Below, piece after piece: positions 47,549 to 55,450 of a stretch of 64,000 nucleotides of DNA. This DNA comes from Caenimonas sedimenti. Its GTDB lineage: Bacteria; Pseudomonadota; Gammaproteobacteria; Burkholderiales; Burkholderiaceae_C. The notes under the pieces are model-generated. The model saw only the letters and a list, made by a program, of their open reading frames with translations, ran no database searches and had not been told where the DNA came from. The stretch spans positions 124,001 through 188,000 of the forward strand of contig NZ_VOBQ01000002.1 in assembly GCF_007833165.1 (NCBI RefSeq). The letters run 5' to 3'. The position numbers and the translations under genes are program-made. The stretch's first letter is position 1. Each line of letters begins with the position of its first letter.

Positions 47549-47995
47549 ATGAAGATCGGAGACTTGGCCAAGGCCACCGGGACGCAGGCGGAGACGATCC
47601 GCTACTACGAGCGCGAGGGCCTGCTCGCGGAGCCCGCGCGCACGGAGTCGAACTACCGGCGCTACGACGCGTCGCACGTATCGCGTCTGAGCTTCATCCG
47701 CCACTGCCGCTCTCTCGACATGACGCTCGAGGAGATCCAGGCGCTGCTTCGCTTCAAGGACGATCCGGCCGCCAACTGCGTGGCCGTCAACGAGCTCCTC
47801 GACGAGCACATCGACCACGTCGCCGAGAGGATTCGAGAGTTGAAGCGCCTGCAATCCGAGCTCAAAGACCTGCGCGCGCAGTGCGACGCGCACGGCGCCA
47901 CCTGCGGGATCCTGGGCGCGCTGGACAACAAGGGAAAGTCGGGCGCTCGGCCCGCGCGGAAGGCCCACGTGCCCGGATCCCCCGGCCGCCACTGA
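47549..47995 (+). CDS. MerR-family Cd/Pb/Zn-type regulator (CadR/PbrR-like)
   Basis: 148 residues. N-terminal winged HTH (MKIGDLAKATGTQAETIRYYEREGLLAEPAR), long dimerisation helix (HIDHVAERIRELKRLQSELKDL) and metal-binding cysteines: one in PAANCVAVNELL and two more near the C-terminus (QCDAHGATCGILG). This arrangement matches CadR/PbrR, not CueR. It should control the cation transporter downstream and perhaps the RND operon. Confidence 0.92.
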   Translation: MKIGDLAKATGTQAETIRYYEREGLLAEPARTESNYRRYDASHVSRLSFIRHCRSLDMTLEEIQALLRFKDDPAANCVAVNELLDEHIDHVAERIRELKRLQSELKDLRAQCDAHGATCGILGALDNKGKSGARPARKAHVPGSPGRH

Positions 47996-48001
47996 TGGCG
48001 C

Positions 48002-48032
48002 TTGACTCTGTAGCGGCTAGAGGGTTTTCAAT
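48002..48032 (+). promoter_or_regulatory. MerR-type promoter of the cation transporter gene
   Basis: TTGACT (48002-48007), 19-bp spacer, TTCAAT (48027-48032). The spacer holds the dyad CTCTGTAGCGGCTAGAGG, very close to CadR/PbrR operators. The overlong spacer is typical of promoters that MerR proteins untwist when metal is bound. It lies 7 bases after the regulator stop and 23 before the transporter start. Confidence 0.82.
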
Positions 48033-48054
48033 GGAGGCAGTTTAGGAGAACTGT

Positions 48055-48672
48055 ATGTCCGCCCACTGCTGCGCCCCCGCCAACCCCGCCGTCGATCCGC
48101 GCTTTCGAAAAGCGCTCTGGATCGCCTTGATCGTCAACGCCGCCATGTTCTTGGTGGAGCTTGGCGCGTCGTTTGGATCGGGCTCGGTGTCCCTCCTGGC
48201 CGACTCCATCGACTTCTTCGGCGACGCGGCCAACTACGCCGTCTCGCTCGCGGTGCTAGGAATGGCGGCGACGGTCCGCTCCAAGGCCTCGATCCTGAAA
48301 GCCGCCTGCATGGGAGCCTTCGGCCTGTTCGTGCTCGCCCGGGCGGCTTGGTCGGCCTCCACCGGAGCCGTGCCCGAGCCGATGTTGATGGGCGCCGTCG
48401 GCGTTCTGGCTCTGATCGCGAACGTGGGCGTCGCGCTGCTGCTCTATCGCCACCGCAACGGGGACTCCAACGCGCGTTCCGTATGGATTTGTTCGCGCAA
48501 CGACGCGGTGGGCAACGTCGCCGTCATCCTGGCCGCCCTGGGCGTCTTTGGCACCGGCTCGGCTTGGCCGGACCTTGGAGTGGCCGCCCTCATGGCCGTG
48601 CTCGCGATCTCCGGCGCGTGGACGGTGTTGCGGCAGGCAAGGGGCGAGCTGCGCGAGGCGCGCGCCCACTGA
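48055..48672 (+). CDS. Cation diffusion facilitator-related transporter
   Basis: 205 residues, six helices; shorter than most CDF exporters (~300), with no C-terminal cytoplasmic domain. Cys-rich N-terminus MSAHCCAPANP. Helix 2 has LLADSIDFFGDAANY (Asp ligands) and helix 5 has SRNDAVGNVAVI, where His of the usual motif is absent. Predicted to expel Zn/Cd/Co/Pb-type metals from the cytoplasm. AGGAG ribosome site; driven by the MerR-type promoter just upstream. Confidence 0.88.
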   Translation: MSAHCCAPANPAVDPRFRKALWIALIVNAAMFLVELGASFGSGSVSLLADSIDFFGDAANYAVSLAVLGMAATVRSKASILKAACMGAFGLFVLARAAWSASTGAVPEPMLMGAVGVLALIANVGVALLLYRHRNGDSNARSVWICSRNDAVGNVAVILAALGVFGTGSAWPDLGVAALMAVLAISGAWTVLRQARGELREARAH

Positions 48673-48691
48673 TCGACTCCCCGCCGAACGA

Positions 48692-48718
48692 GAAAGGCCC
48701 GCTTGCGCGGGCCTTTGC
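48692..48718. terminator. Bidirectional terminator between convergent units
   Basis: Stem AAAGGCCCGC, loop TTGC, GCGGGCCTTT. A-run on one side and T-run on the other, so it can end both the transporter transcript and the minus-strand cassette. Confidence 0.85.
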
Positions 48719-48732
48719 CAAGATGGGCGCGA

Positions 48733-49125
48733 TCAGCCTAGCAGCGGCTGGACGAAGGCGAACCACCCTCCGACCAGGTAAAACCCGAGGCTCACGACGT
48801 AGACGCGCGCCGAAGCTTTGCGCGTGCGCAGGCACGCGTCGCGAAGACGCGGGTCGACAGGGCACGGCGCGGTCCTGTTCCTCCACTGGATCCAACCCGA
48901 GAGGGCCAGCGCCGCGCCGGAGATCGCGAATAGCGCCTCCTTATGCTCGGAGAGCCAGACCACTTGGGGGAACACCGAGACGAGCGACGACAGCGCTGCG
49001 CCCGCGCCCAGCGCGACGAGCATCGCCGGGATCGCGCAGCAGACTAGGGTGCTCGACGTGGCGAACAGCGTCGCCACCGAGCTCCACAGGCTGCCGCGCG
49101 TTTGAGCGACTCCGTCGTCCGTCAC
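48733..49125 (-). CDS. MerT/MerC-like small membrane transporter, copy B
   Basis: 130 residues, paralogue of the protein at 11905-12300. The Cys pair helix STLVCCAIPAMLVALGAGAALSS and the loop SVFPQVVWLSEHKE are kept, as is CPVD...ACLRTR. Last gene of cassette copy B; start overlaps the HMA gene stop (ATGA), as in copy A. Confidence 0.85.
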   Translation of the reverse strand: MTDDGVAQTRGSLWSSVATLFATSSTLVCCAIPAMLVALGAGAALSSLVSVFPQVVWLSEHKEALFAISGAALALSGWIQWRNRTAPCPVDPRLRDACLRTRKASARVYVVSLGFYLVGGWFAFVQPLLG

Positions 49126-49451
49126 TTCTTGGCGCTCTTCGAGGCCGCCTTCATCTCGTCGACGGAAGTTGTGGAGGGCTCCATCTTGACGACGTCATAG
49201 CCGGCGTCGACGATGGCCGCGCCGATCGCCTTCTCGTCGAGGGTCTTGCCGTCCTTGGCCTCCACCAGGACGACCTTGCTCTTCAAATCGACGAACACCG
49301 CCTTGGTGGCGTCCATCTTCGCGATTGATTTCTCGATGCCTTGCGCGCAGAACGCGCAGACCATGCCGTTGACGGTGGCCTTCACGCTGTTGGCGGCGGA
49401 GGCGGGGAGCGCGGCCATTGCGATGGCCAGCGAAACGATGATGTTGCGCAT
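49122..49451 (-). CDS. Periplasmic HMA-domain (MerP-like) protein, copy B
   Basis: 109 residues; signal peptide then HMA fold. The stretch from ATVNGMVCAFCAQGIEK to FVDLK is nearly identical to copy A, differing at one position. CxxC loop intact. GGAG ribosome site. Fourth gene of the island cassette. Confidence 0.89.
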   Translation of the reverse strand: MRNIIVSLAIAMAALPASAANSVKATVNGMVCAFCAQGIEKSIAKMDATKAVFVDLKSKVVLVEAKDGKTLDEKAIGAAIVDAGYDVVKMEPSTTSVDEMKAASKSAKK

Positions 49452-49461
49452 GTGAATCTCC

Positions 49462-50106
49462 TTAGAAGGTATACATAAAGTTGAAGCGAAGCTGCTTGGA
49501 GTTGTTAACTCCAGCCTCCACGAAGTAGCGGTTGTGGATCAGCCGAAGCATCGGCGTGATCTCGGTCATGTCGGAGAGCCCGCGCATGCGGCGCGCCTCC
49601 ACCACGAACCAGGGCTGGACCTCGTCGTAGTCGACCTCATAGAACGAGAAGCCCAGGCGCGCCGCGGCGTAGTCGTGATTGATCCCCTCGGCCCGGTAGA
49701 GCCTGGCGAAACCCATCGCGTAGACGCGCGTCGTCTCGTAGTCGACCTGGATGCCCGGCGAGGCCATGGTCCTCGTCCCCGAGAAGTCGTTGCCGCGCAC
49801 GGCGCCGAGACCGCCGACGAACCAGACGTTGGCCTGCGCGTGCGGCATGTTCCAGCGTTTGAGCAGCCTGGTGTAGGCGACTTCGGCCAGCTCGCGCGAC
49901 TTCGTCTTGTCGTCGCTGCGCATGTAGAGCAGCGACGGACCGATCGCGTCGCGGGGCGTGAAGGCGTAGTTGGCGAAGCCCTCGCGCCAGTTCGGCGACA
50001 GGTCGCCCATCGCCATCCAGCTCTCCTTGAAGCCCATGGGCGCCGCGTGCGCCTGAGCTCCCAGGAGCGCCGCGACGGCCAGGGGAACGATGCGAAGGGC
50101 CCTCAT
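49462..50106 (-). CDS. Unnamed outer-membrane-like protein of metal cassette, copy B
   Basis: 214 residues; signal peptide to about residue 21, then PMGFKESWMAMGDLSPNWRE and a terminal FMYTF, matching copy A at 10920-11570 without gaps over ~193 residues (about 76% identical by eye). Such conservation between a core copy and an island copy argues for an important, specific role. Beta-barrel location is inferred from the alternating pattern and C-terminal Phe. Overlaps the CusF-like stop by ATGA, as in copy A. Confidence 0.86.
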   Translation of the reverse strand: MRALRIVPLAVAALLGAQAHAAPMGFKESWMAMGDLSPNWREGFANYAFTPRDAIGPSLLYMRSDDKTKSRELAEVAYTRLLKRWNMPHAQANVWFVGGLGAVRGNDFSGTRTMASPGIQVDYETTRVYAMGFARLYRAEGINHDYAAARLGFSFYEVDYDEVQPWFVVEARRMRGLSDMTEITPMLRLIHNRYFVEAGVNNSKQLRFNFMYTF

Positions 50107-50387
50107 CGCGCCTTCTCCATGGCCTCGACGACCAGGTGGTCATCCTTGTTCGCCAGGCGGAAGCGGACTTTGTCGCCCGCCTTGAACGGCTTCAAGTCGA
50201 CCGCCTTCGCGACCTTGAACGGCATCACCATGGCCTCCATGTCGATGCTCTTGACGCGCTCGTGGTCGAGCGTCACGCGCGAGCGCTCCGGCTCCACCTT
50301 CACCACCTTGGCCGCGACCCATTCGGGCGGCCCGGCGTGCGCCGCGAAGCCCAACGCCAGGGCGGCGGCGAAAAACAAATGTCTCAT
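50103..50387 (-). CDS. CusF-like periplasmic copper-binding protein, copy B
   Basis: 94 residues, same length as copy A. Signal peptide then PPEWVAAKVVKVEPERSRVTL. The ligand stretch HERVKSIDMEAMVMPFKV keeps the His and the Met pair; the CusF tryptophan is again Met. Second gene of cassette copy B, preceded by GGAG. Confidence 0.89.
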   Translation of the reverse strand: MRHLFFAAALALGFAAHAGPPEWVAAKVVKVEPERSRVTLDHERVKSIDMEAMVMPFKVAKAVDLKPFKAGDKVRFRLANKDDHLVVEAMEKAR

Positions 50388-50461
50388 GTCGATCTCCTGA
50401 TTGCGCGAGTTGCCGCGCGCGAAAACGCTCCCGCGTCACCGCGGGGTCGAAGACGGGGAGA

Positions 50462-50815
50462 TCAGGAGATGGGAGGTCGCAGGTCGCGCGCGAGCTCGGC
50501 GCTGGCGAAAGAAAGCCCGCTTGCCACCGGAGGGCCGGTCGGGGCGGGGCCTTGCTCGAAGGCGAGTTCGGGCAGGCAGGCGGAGGCGGCGCAGAGATGG
50601 CAGGCCATGCAGTGGGTGGCGGCTTGCGGCGCGCCGTCCTCGGAGCCCGCCTTGGCCTTGGCCATCATGGGGCAGTCCTCGGGCATCGACTCCATGGCTG
50701 TCACGCCAGCGGCGCTCGCCGTTTGATCCGCGGCCATGCGGACGGCCATGCCTTCGGCCGCCCACATCCGCATGGGCAGAAGAGCGATCATCAGGATCAA
50801 GACGAGCGTCCGCAT
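50462..50815 (-). CDS. Small secreted Cys-containing protein, cassette copy B
   Basis: 117 residues from ATG. Signal sequence RTLVLILMIALLPMRMWAAEGM, then EDCPMM and HCMACHLCAASACLP, ending PPIS. Paralogue of 10204-10560, with one extra cysteine and more histidines. It starts 6 bases after the predicted -10 box, so a leaderless message is likely. Confidence 0.82.
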   Translation of the reverse strand: MRTLVLILMIALLPMRMWAAEGMAVRMAADQTASAAGVTAMESMPEDCPMMAKAKAGSEDGAPQAATHCMACHLCAASACLPELAFEQGPAPTGPPVASGLSFASAELARDLRPPIS

Positions 50816-50849
50816 AGACTGATGATACCCAGCGACGCCTGAAGTTCAA
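50816..50849 (-). promoter_or_regulatory. Promoter of island metal cassette (predicted leaderless)
   Basis: On the minus strand TTGAAC (50849-50844), 16-bp spacer, TATCAT (50827-50822), and 6 bases to the ATG. Both boxes, the spacer length and the gap are the same as for the chromosomal cassette, and bases beside the boxes are also kept (TTGAACTTC; GGTATCATC). Confidence 0.77.
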
Positions 50850-50869
50850 CCCGCTGCCAGGAGCCACCC

Positions 50870-51487
50870 ATGCCCGTCGCCGCCCCGGCTCGAAATCTGC
50901 TGCTGAGCGTTCATGTGCTCGCGTCTGTCGGCTGGGCCGGCGCCTTGGCGGTCTTCCTCGCGCACGCCCTGGCGGGGCTGTGGAGCGACGACCCCCGCAC
51001 GGCCGCAGCGCTGGGCCTCGCGATGGGAGTCACAGCTTGGGTGGTGATCCTGCCTTTGGCCGTCGCCTCCTTCGCCACGGGAGTGGCCCAGTCGCTACTC
51101 TCCGTCTGGGGCATCCTGCGACACCACTGGGTCGTCTTCAAGCTGGCCCTCACGGCCGTGGCGACCGCCGTCCTGCTCGTGAAGCTCGGACCCATCAGCG
51201 CGCTTGCCCAAAGCTCGGCGGCGTCCGGCCCCGGCATGGAGGGCCTGCGGACGTCCCTGGCGCTGCACGCGGCGGGCGGGCTGGCGATCTTGGTCGCAGC
51301 GACGCTGCTGGCCGTCTACAAGCCCGTGGGGCTCACCAAATACGGCGCGCGCAAGCTCGGGCGCGAACGCGTGGTGCCACCCGCCTGGGTCAAGGCGGCG
51401 TGGGTGGTGGGGGCGGCGCTCGCCGTCGCGCTGGGGGCCATGCTGCTCCTGGGCAACCATGGGCCGTCCGCCCACCTCCATGGCTGA
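50870..51487 (+). CDS. Integral membrane protein, CopD/DUF2269-like
   Basis: 205 residues with four to five membrane helices (VHVLASVGWAGALAVFLAHALAG; VVILPLAVASFATGVAQSLL; FKLALTAVATAVLLV; AGGLAILVAATLLAVY; AAWVVGAALAVALGAMLLL). Histidines lie near helix ends (SVHVLAS, LRHHWVVFK) and at the C-terminus (HLHG). CopD-like copper transporters share this look but I cannot confirm the family. Divergent from cassette copy B with about 50 bp between starts. Confidence 0.8.
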   Translation: MPVAAPARNLLLSVHVLASVGWAGALAVFLAHALAGLWSDDPRTAAALGLAMGVTAWVVILPLAVASFATGVAQSLLSVWGILRHHWVVFKLALTAVATAVLLVKLGPISALAQSSAASGPGMEGLRTSLALHAAGGLAILVAATLLAVYKPVGLTKYGARKLGRERVVPPAWVKAAWVVGAALAVALGAMLLLGNHGPSAHLHG

Positions 51488-51523
51488 GCAAGACGGCCGC
51501 CGTAGAAATCTTTTCGCGGACGC

Positions 51524-51554
51524 TAGACCTTGCCATAGGGGCAAGGTTCAAGAT
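51524..51554 (+). promoter_or_regulatory. CueR-type promoter 1
   Basis: Dyad ACCTTGCC ATAGG GGCAAGGT (51527-51547). -35 TAGACC (51524-51529), 19-bp spacer, -10 CAAGAT (51549-51554). Geometry is the same as for three further sites in the island. It should drive the gene at 51654, about 100 bp downstream. Confidence 0.82.
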
Positions 51555-51653
51555 GGCGTTCAGCATGAAAGGAATTCACAACAGCCATCGGTATGTGGGC
51601 ATCGGCCGCCGCGCCGTTGCGCAGGGGCCGCATTGCGCTAGGATGCGAAAGTA

Positions 51654-52088
51654 ATGTCAATTCTCCGCCTCGTCATCGCATGGCTCGTCATAGCCGCGCT
51701 TCCCCTGCAAGGGATCGCGGCCGCGTCGATGCTTTTCTGCGACCAGGCGGCGCATTCGACGGCGTCGCAGCCCTCGGGCCATGACCACGCGGCGCACGGC
51801 CACGGCGAGGCTCACGACCAAGCTTCTCACGCGCACGCTGGCGACGACGGCGCTCAGCCAGACTCGAAGCTGAGCCAAGCGCAAGGCGACACGGCACAGA
51901 CCGGCTCGGGCATGGTCGACGACGGCCACGCGTGCCCGATCTGCGCCTCGTGCTGCAACCTCGTGGCGTTGTCCGAGACGCCCACCGTGAGCCTGGACGG
52001 GGCCGCGCCCATGTCCCCGCCGCTCCAAGACGCCGCGCGCGTGTTCACGCGCCACGCGCCCACCCCCGACAAGCCTCCTCGCGCCTAA
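51654..52088 (+). CDS. Small secreted His/Cys-rich protein
   Basis: 144 residues: signal sequence ILRLVIAWLVIAALPLQGIAAASMLFC, a His-rich region (SGHDHAAHGHGEAHDQASHAHAG), and a Cys-rich CPICASCCNL near residue 100. Resembles CzcI-like proteins and the first gene of the metal cassette in its signal sequence. Probably a periplasmic metal scavenger. A TTGCGC-N16-TAGGAT promoter ends 9 bases before the ATG, besides the CueR-type promoter further upstream. Confidence 0.8.
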   Translation: MSILRLVIAWLVIAALPLQGIAAASMLFCDQAAHSTASQPSGHDHAAHGHGEAHDQASHAHAGDDGAQPDSKLSQAQGDTAQTGSGMVDDGHACPICASCCNLVALSETPTVSLDGAAPMSPPLQDAARVFTRHAPTPDKPPRA

Positions 52089-52131
52089 GCGGCCGCCGTC
52101 GGCCCGGCTAGTCCGGGCCCGGCCGCCGCAT
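52089..52131 (+). terminator. GC-rich hairpin after the His/Cys-rich gene
   Basis: GCGGC...GGCCCGG CTAGT CCGGGCC...GCCGC, an imperfect but strong stem followed by ATTTCC. Probable terminator-like structure separating this gene from the copper-oxidase operon; the T-run is weak. Confidence 0.5.
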
Positions 52132-52199
52132 TTCCGTTCCGACTCCGATCGCGGCGACCCGCGGCCGGGCGCATGCGAAACGAAATCACGCGAGGACCC

Positions 52200-52574
52200 A
52201 TGTCAAAAGAAATCAGAACCATCGCCCTAGGCGCGATCGCGGCCGCGGCGAGCTTGGCGGCCGTCGCCCAGACCGGCGCGCCTGCGTCGGCACCCGCGCA
52301 GCCTCAGGGCGGCTACAACTCCGCATTCGAGGGCTATCGCCCGTTCGCCGCCGACGAGGTCGGGAACTGGCGCAAAGCCAACGAGACCGTCCGCGAGATC
52401 GGCGGCTGGCGCGCCTATGCCCGGGAGATCCAGGGCGCGCCGCAGCCAGGAGGCGCCGCGCAGCGCTCGGCCCCCGCGTCGGCGCCCGCCACCCCGGCTC
52501 CGACGCCGCGTCCGGCCGCAACACCCACGGCTCCCGCGGCTCCCGCCAATCCTCACCATGGGCACGCCCGATGA
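52200..52574 (+). CDS. Small secreted protein of copper-oxidase operon
   Basis: 124 residues from MSKEIRTIALGAIAAAASL. Signal peptide, a short conserved core YNSAFEGYRPFAADEVGNWRKANETVREIGGWRAYAREIQ, then an Ala/Pro-rich tail ending HHGHAR. Proteins with this core are common beside TolC-like and multicopper oxidase genes of copper islands. Function unknown. Overlaps the next gene by ATGA. Confidence 0.8.
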   Translation: MSKEIRTIALGAIAAAASLAAVAQTGAPASAPAQPQGGYNSAFEGYRPFAADEVGNWRKANETVREIGGWRAYAREIQGAPQPGGAAQRSAPASAPATPAPTPRPAATPTAPAAPANPHHGHAR

Positions 52575-53995
52575 AAAGAACATTCAAGCTGGCGGCGGCG
52601 GCCGCTGCAGCCCTCATCCTTGCCGGCTGCGCCGCGCCCAACATGCAAGCTGCGATGGGCGAGGCCAACGAGCTCGCCGGCCCAGTCTCGGGCGGCGCCA
52701 AGGCGGAGCTCCAGCGCGACGCGTCGCAGCGCGAGGCGGCCTCGAAGCTCGCGGGCGACCTGCTCGCCAAGCCCTTGACCATGGACGGCGCGGCTCAGCT
52801 CGCCGTGGCCAACAGCCCGGCGTTCCAAGCCGCGCTCGCGCAGAGCTGGGGCGAGATCGCCGCCGCCCAGCAGCGCGGGCTTCCGGGCGGCCTCGTCTTC
52901 TCGTTCGAGAGGCTGCGCGAAGGCGCGGACCTCGAGCTCGGGCGACTCCTTTCCATCGGGCTCTTCGACCTGATCACGCTCCCGCAGCGGCGCTCGGTCT
53001 CGCGCATCGAGTCCGAGCACGCGCGCGTGAGGATGGCGGGGGCGGTGGTGGACCAAGTGTCGAACGCCAAGCAGGCTTGGGTGCGGGCGGTCGCCGCCCG
53101 CGAGGTCGAGGTCTACGCCGTCCAGGTGAAGGACGCCGCCGAAGCGAGCGCCGAGCTCGCGCGGCGCATGCAGAGCGTGGGCAACTTCACCAAGCTGCAA
53201 GCGGCCCGCCAGCACCTGTTCTACGCGGACGCGACCTCGCGCCTGGCCGCGGCCAGGCAGCAGGCGCTCTCGACCCGCGAGGAGCTGGTCCGCCAACTGG
53301 GACTGACCGACGAGCAGGCCAAGGCGTTGAAGCTGCCCAATCGGCTCCCGGACCTGCCCAAGACCGCAAAGGCCCCAGAGGAAGTCTCCAAGGCCTTGGC
53401 CTCGCAGCGGCTCGACGCGCGCCTCGCGCGCTTGGAGCTCGAAGCGGCGAGCCGCGGGCGCGGCGTCGACCTGCTCACGAGCCTGACTGACGTGGAGCTG
53501 GGAGCCCGGCGCGACACGCGCTTCGAAGGCAACGGCGAGAAGTCCACGACGCGCGGCTTCGAGCTCGAAATCCGGTTGCCATTGTTCGACTGGGGGTCTA
53601 CGCGGCGTGCCGCTTTGGACGCGCGCTCGCTCGCGGCCGTCAACCGCTACGAGGCGGTGGCGCGCGGCGCCGGGTCCCAGGCGCGCGAGAGCTACGCGGC
53701 CTACCGCACGGCGTTCGACCAGGCGCGCCACCAGCGCGAGGAGATGGTGCCCCTGCGCAAGACGATCTCCGAGGAGAACGTGCTTCGCTACAACGGAATG
53801 ATGATCGGCGTCTTCGAGCTGCTAGCCGACGCGCGCGAGCAAGTCGGCGGCGTGATCTCCGCCATCGAGGCGCAGCGCGACTTCTGGCTCGCGGACGCGT
53901 CCCTCTCGTCCACCTTGATCGGCAAGCCCCAAGCGGGCGGCGCCGCCTCGGCCTCCTCCGCGGGATCCGCTCCCGCCGCGGAAGCCGGCCACTGA
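52571..53995 (+). CDS. Outer membrane TolC-family lipoprotein of copper operon
   Basis: 474 residues. Lipobox ALILAGC gives a lipidated Cys near residue 20. TolC-type helical repeats follow (MDGAAQLAVANSPAFQAALAQSWGEIAAAQQRG; KTISEENVLRYNGMMIGVFELLADAREQVG). A second outer membrane factor in this island, in a different operon from the RND pump, paired instead with the oxidase; it may have its own partner or work with the cupredoxin proteins. C-terminal tail is Ala/Ser-rich. Confidence 0.9.
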   Translation: MKRTFKLAAAAAAALILAGCAAPNMQAAMGEANELAGPVSGGAKAELQRDASQREAASKLAGDLLAKPLTMDGAAQLAVANSPAFQAALAQSWGEIAAAQQRGLPGGLVFSFERLREGADLELGRLLSIGLFDLITLPQRRSVSRIESEHARVRMAGAVVDQVSNAKQAWVRAVAAREVEVYAVQVKDAAEASAELARRMQSVGNFTKLQAARQHLFYADATSRLAAARQQALSTREELVRQLGLTDEQAKALKLPNRLPDLPKTAKAPEEVSKALASQRLDARLARLELEAASRGRGVDLLTSLTDVELGARRDTRFEGNGEKSTTRGFELEIRLPLFDWGSTRRAALDARSLAAVNRYEAVARGAGSQARESYAAYRTAFDQARHQREEMVPLRKTISEENVLRYNGMMIGVFELLADAREQVGGVISAIEAQRDFWLADASLSSTLIGKPQAGGAASASSAGSAPAAEAGH

Positions 53996-54014
53996 ACACG
54001 AATCGAGGACAAAC

Positions 54015-55439
54015 ATGACCGACAGAAGACGATTTCTCACGGGCTTCGGCGCCATCGCCGGAGCGGTGAGCGCCGCCTCGGTGAGCAAGGTGGCCATGGC
54101 CGCTCTGCCCGAGCCGGTGATCCAGACCAAGCCCGACACCGCCGCGCCGCTGATCCCGAATACCGGGCGGCCCTACAACCCCGTGGTCACCTTGAACGGG
54201 TGGACGGCGCCTTGGCGCATGAACAACGGGGTGAAGGAGTTCCACCTTGTGGCCGAGCCCGTGGTGCGCGAGATGACTCCCGGCTTCAAGGCCCACCTGT
54301 GGGGCTACAACGGGCAATCCCCGGGGCCCACCCTCGAAGTGGTCGAGGGCGACCGCGTGCGCATCTTCGTGACCAACAAGCTGCCGGAGCACACCAGCAT
54401 CCATTGGCACGGCCAGCGCCTGCCCAACGGCATGGACGGAGTGTCCGGCCTGACCCAGCCGTCGATTCCGTCCGGCAAGACGTTCGTCTACGAGTTCGTG
54501 GCGCGCAGGCCGGGGACGTTCATGTATCACCCGCACGCCGACGAGATGGTGCAGATGGCCATGGGGATGATGGGCTTCTGGATCACGCATCCGAAGGGCA
54601 AGCATCCGCTGATCGACGAGGTCGACCGCGACTTCGTGTTCCTGCTCAACGCCTACGACATCGATCCGGGGGCCTTCACGCCCAAGATCATGACGATGAC
54701 GGACTTCAACATCTGGACGTTCAACAGCCGGGTGTTTCCGGGGATCTCGTCGATGAACGTGAAGCACGGCGACAAGGTGCGCATCCGCTTCGGCAACCTG
54801 TCGATGACGAATCACCCGATCCACCTGCACGGGCACGAGTTCCTCATCACCGGCACCGACGGCGGGCCCACGCCCAAGAGCACGCGCTGGCATGAGGTCA
54901 CCACCGACATCGGGGTGGGGCAGATGCGCCAGATCGAGTTCCTGGCCGACGAGGAGGGCGACTGGGCGTTCCACTGCCACAAGTCGCACCACACCATGGG
55001 CGCGATGGGGCACGACGTGCCGACCATGATCGGCGTCGACCACCGCGGCGTGGCCAAGAAGATCGCGGGCTTGGTCCCCGACTACATGGTGATGGGCGAG
55101 CGCGGCATGGCGGACATGGGCGAGATGGAGATGCCCATACCCTACAACACCCAAAAGATGATGGCCGGCGAGGGCCCCTTCGGCGGCCTCGAGATGGGCG
55201 GCATGTTCACGACGGTGAAAGTGCGCCGCGAGCAGAAGCGCGGCGACTACTCCGACCCGGGCTGGTTCAAGCACCCCTCGGGCACGGTGGCCTACGAGTT
55301 CACGGGCCAGCTGCCGGAGCCGGCTCGCGCGAGCGCGCCGGCGGGGCAGAGCGCGCCGACCACCGCGGCCAGGACGCCCGCGGCAAAGGACGTGGAGGTC
55401 CGCGTCCGCAAACCAGCTTCGGGCCACAGCGGCCACTAA
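54015..55439 (+). CDS. Tat-exported multicopper oxidase
   Basis: 474 residues with a twin-arginine signal (DRRRFLTGFGAIAGAVSAA), so it is exported folded. All four copper-binding motifs are visible: HWHG (~residue 130), HPHAD (~170), HPIHLHGHEF (~265) and HCHKSHHTMGAM (~319), with the last one giving the type 1 Met. A Met-rich stretch GERGMADMGEMEMPIPYN follows near residue 360. It probably oxidises Cu(I) to Cu(II) in the periplasm, like CopA/CueO. Confidence 0.94.
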   Translation: MTDRRRFLTGFGAIAGAVSAASVSKVAMAALPEPVIQTKPDTAAPLIPNTGRPYNPVVTLNGWTAPWRMNNGVKEFHLVAEPVVREMTPGFKAHLWGYNGQSPGPTLEVVEGDRVRIFVTNKLPEHTSIHWHGQRLPNGMDGVSGLTQPSIPSGKTFVYEFVARRPGTFMYHPHADEMVQMAMGMMGFWITHPKGKHPLIDEVDRDFVFLLNAYDIDPGAFTPKIMTMTDFNIWTFNSRVFPGISSMNVKHGDKVRIRFGNLSMTNHPIHLHGHEFLITGTDGGPTPKSTRWHEVTTDIGVGQMRQIEFLADEEGDWAFHCHKSHHTMGAMGHDVPTMIGVDHRGVAKKIAGLVPDYMVMGERGMADMGEMEMPIPYNTQKMMAGEGPFGGLEMGGMFTTVKVRREQKRGDYSDPGWFKHPSGTVAYEFTGQLPEPARASAPAGQSAPTTAARTPAAKDVEVRVRKPASGHSGH

Positions 55440-55450
55440 CCCAAGGAGAC

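Noticed and set aside
51553..51654. Short open frame of 33 codons after CueR-type promoter 1
   Set aside because: Its ATG overlaps the -10 box, so it would lie at or before the transcription start; no ribosome site.
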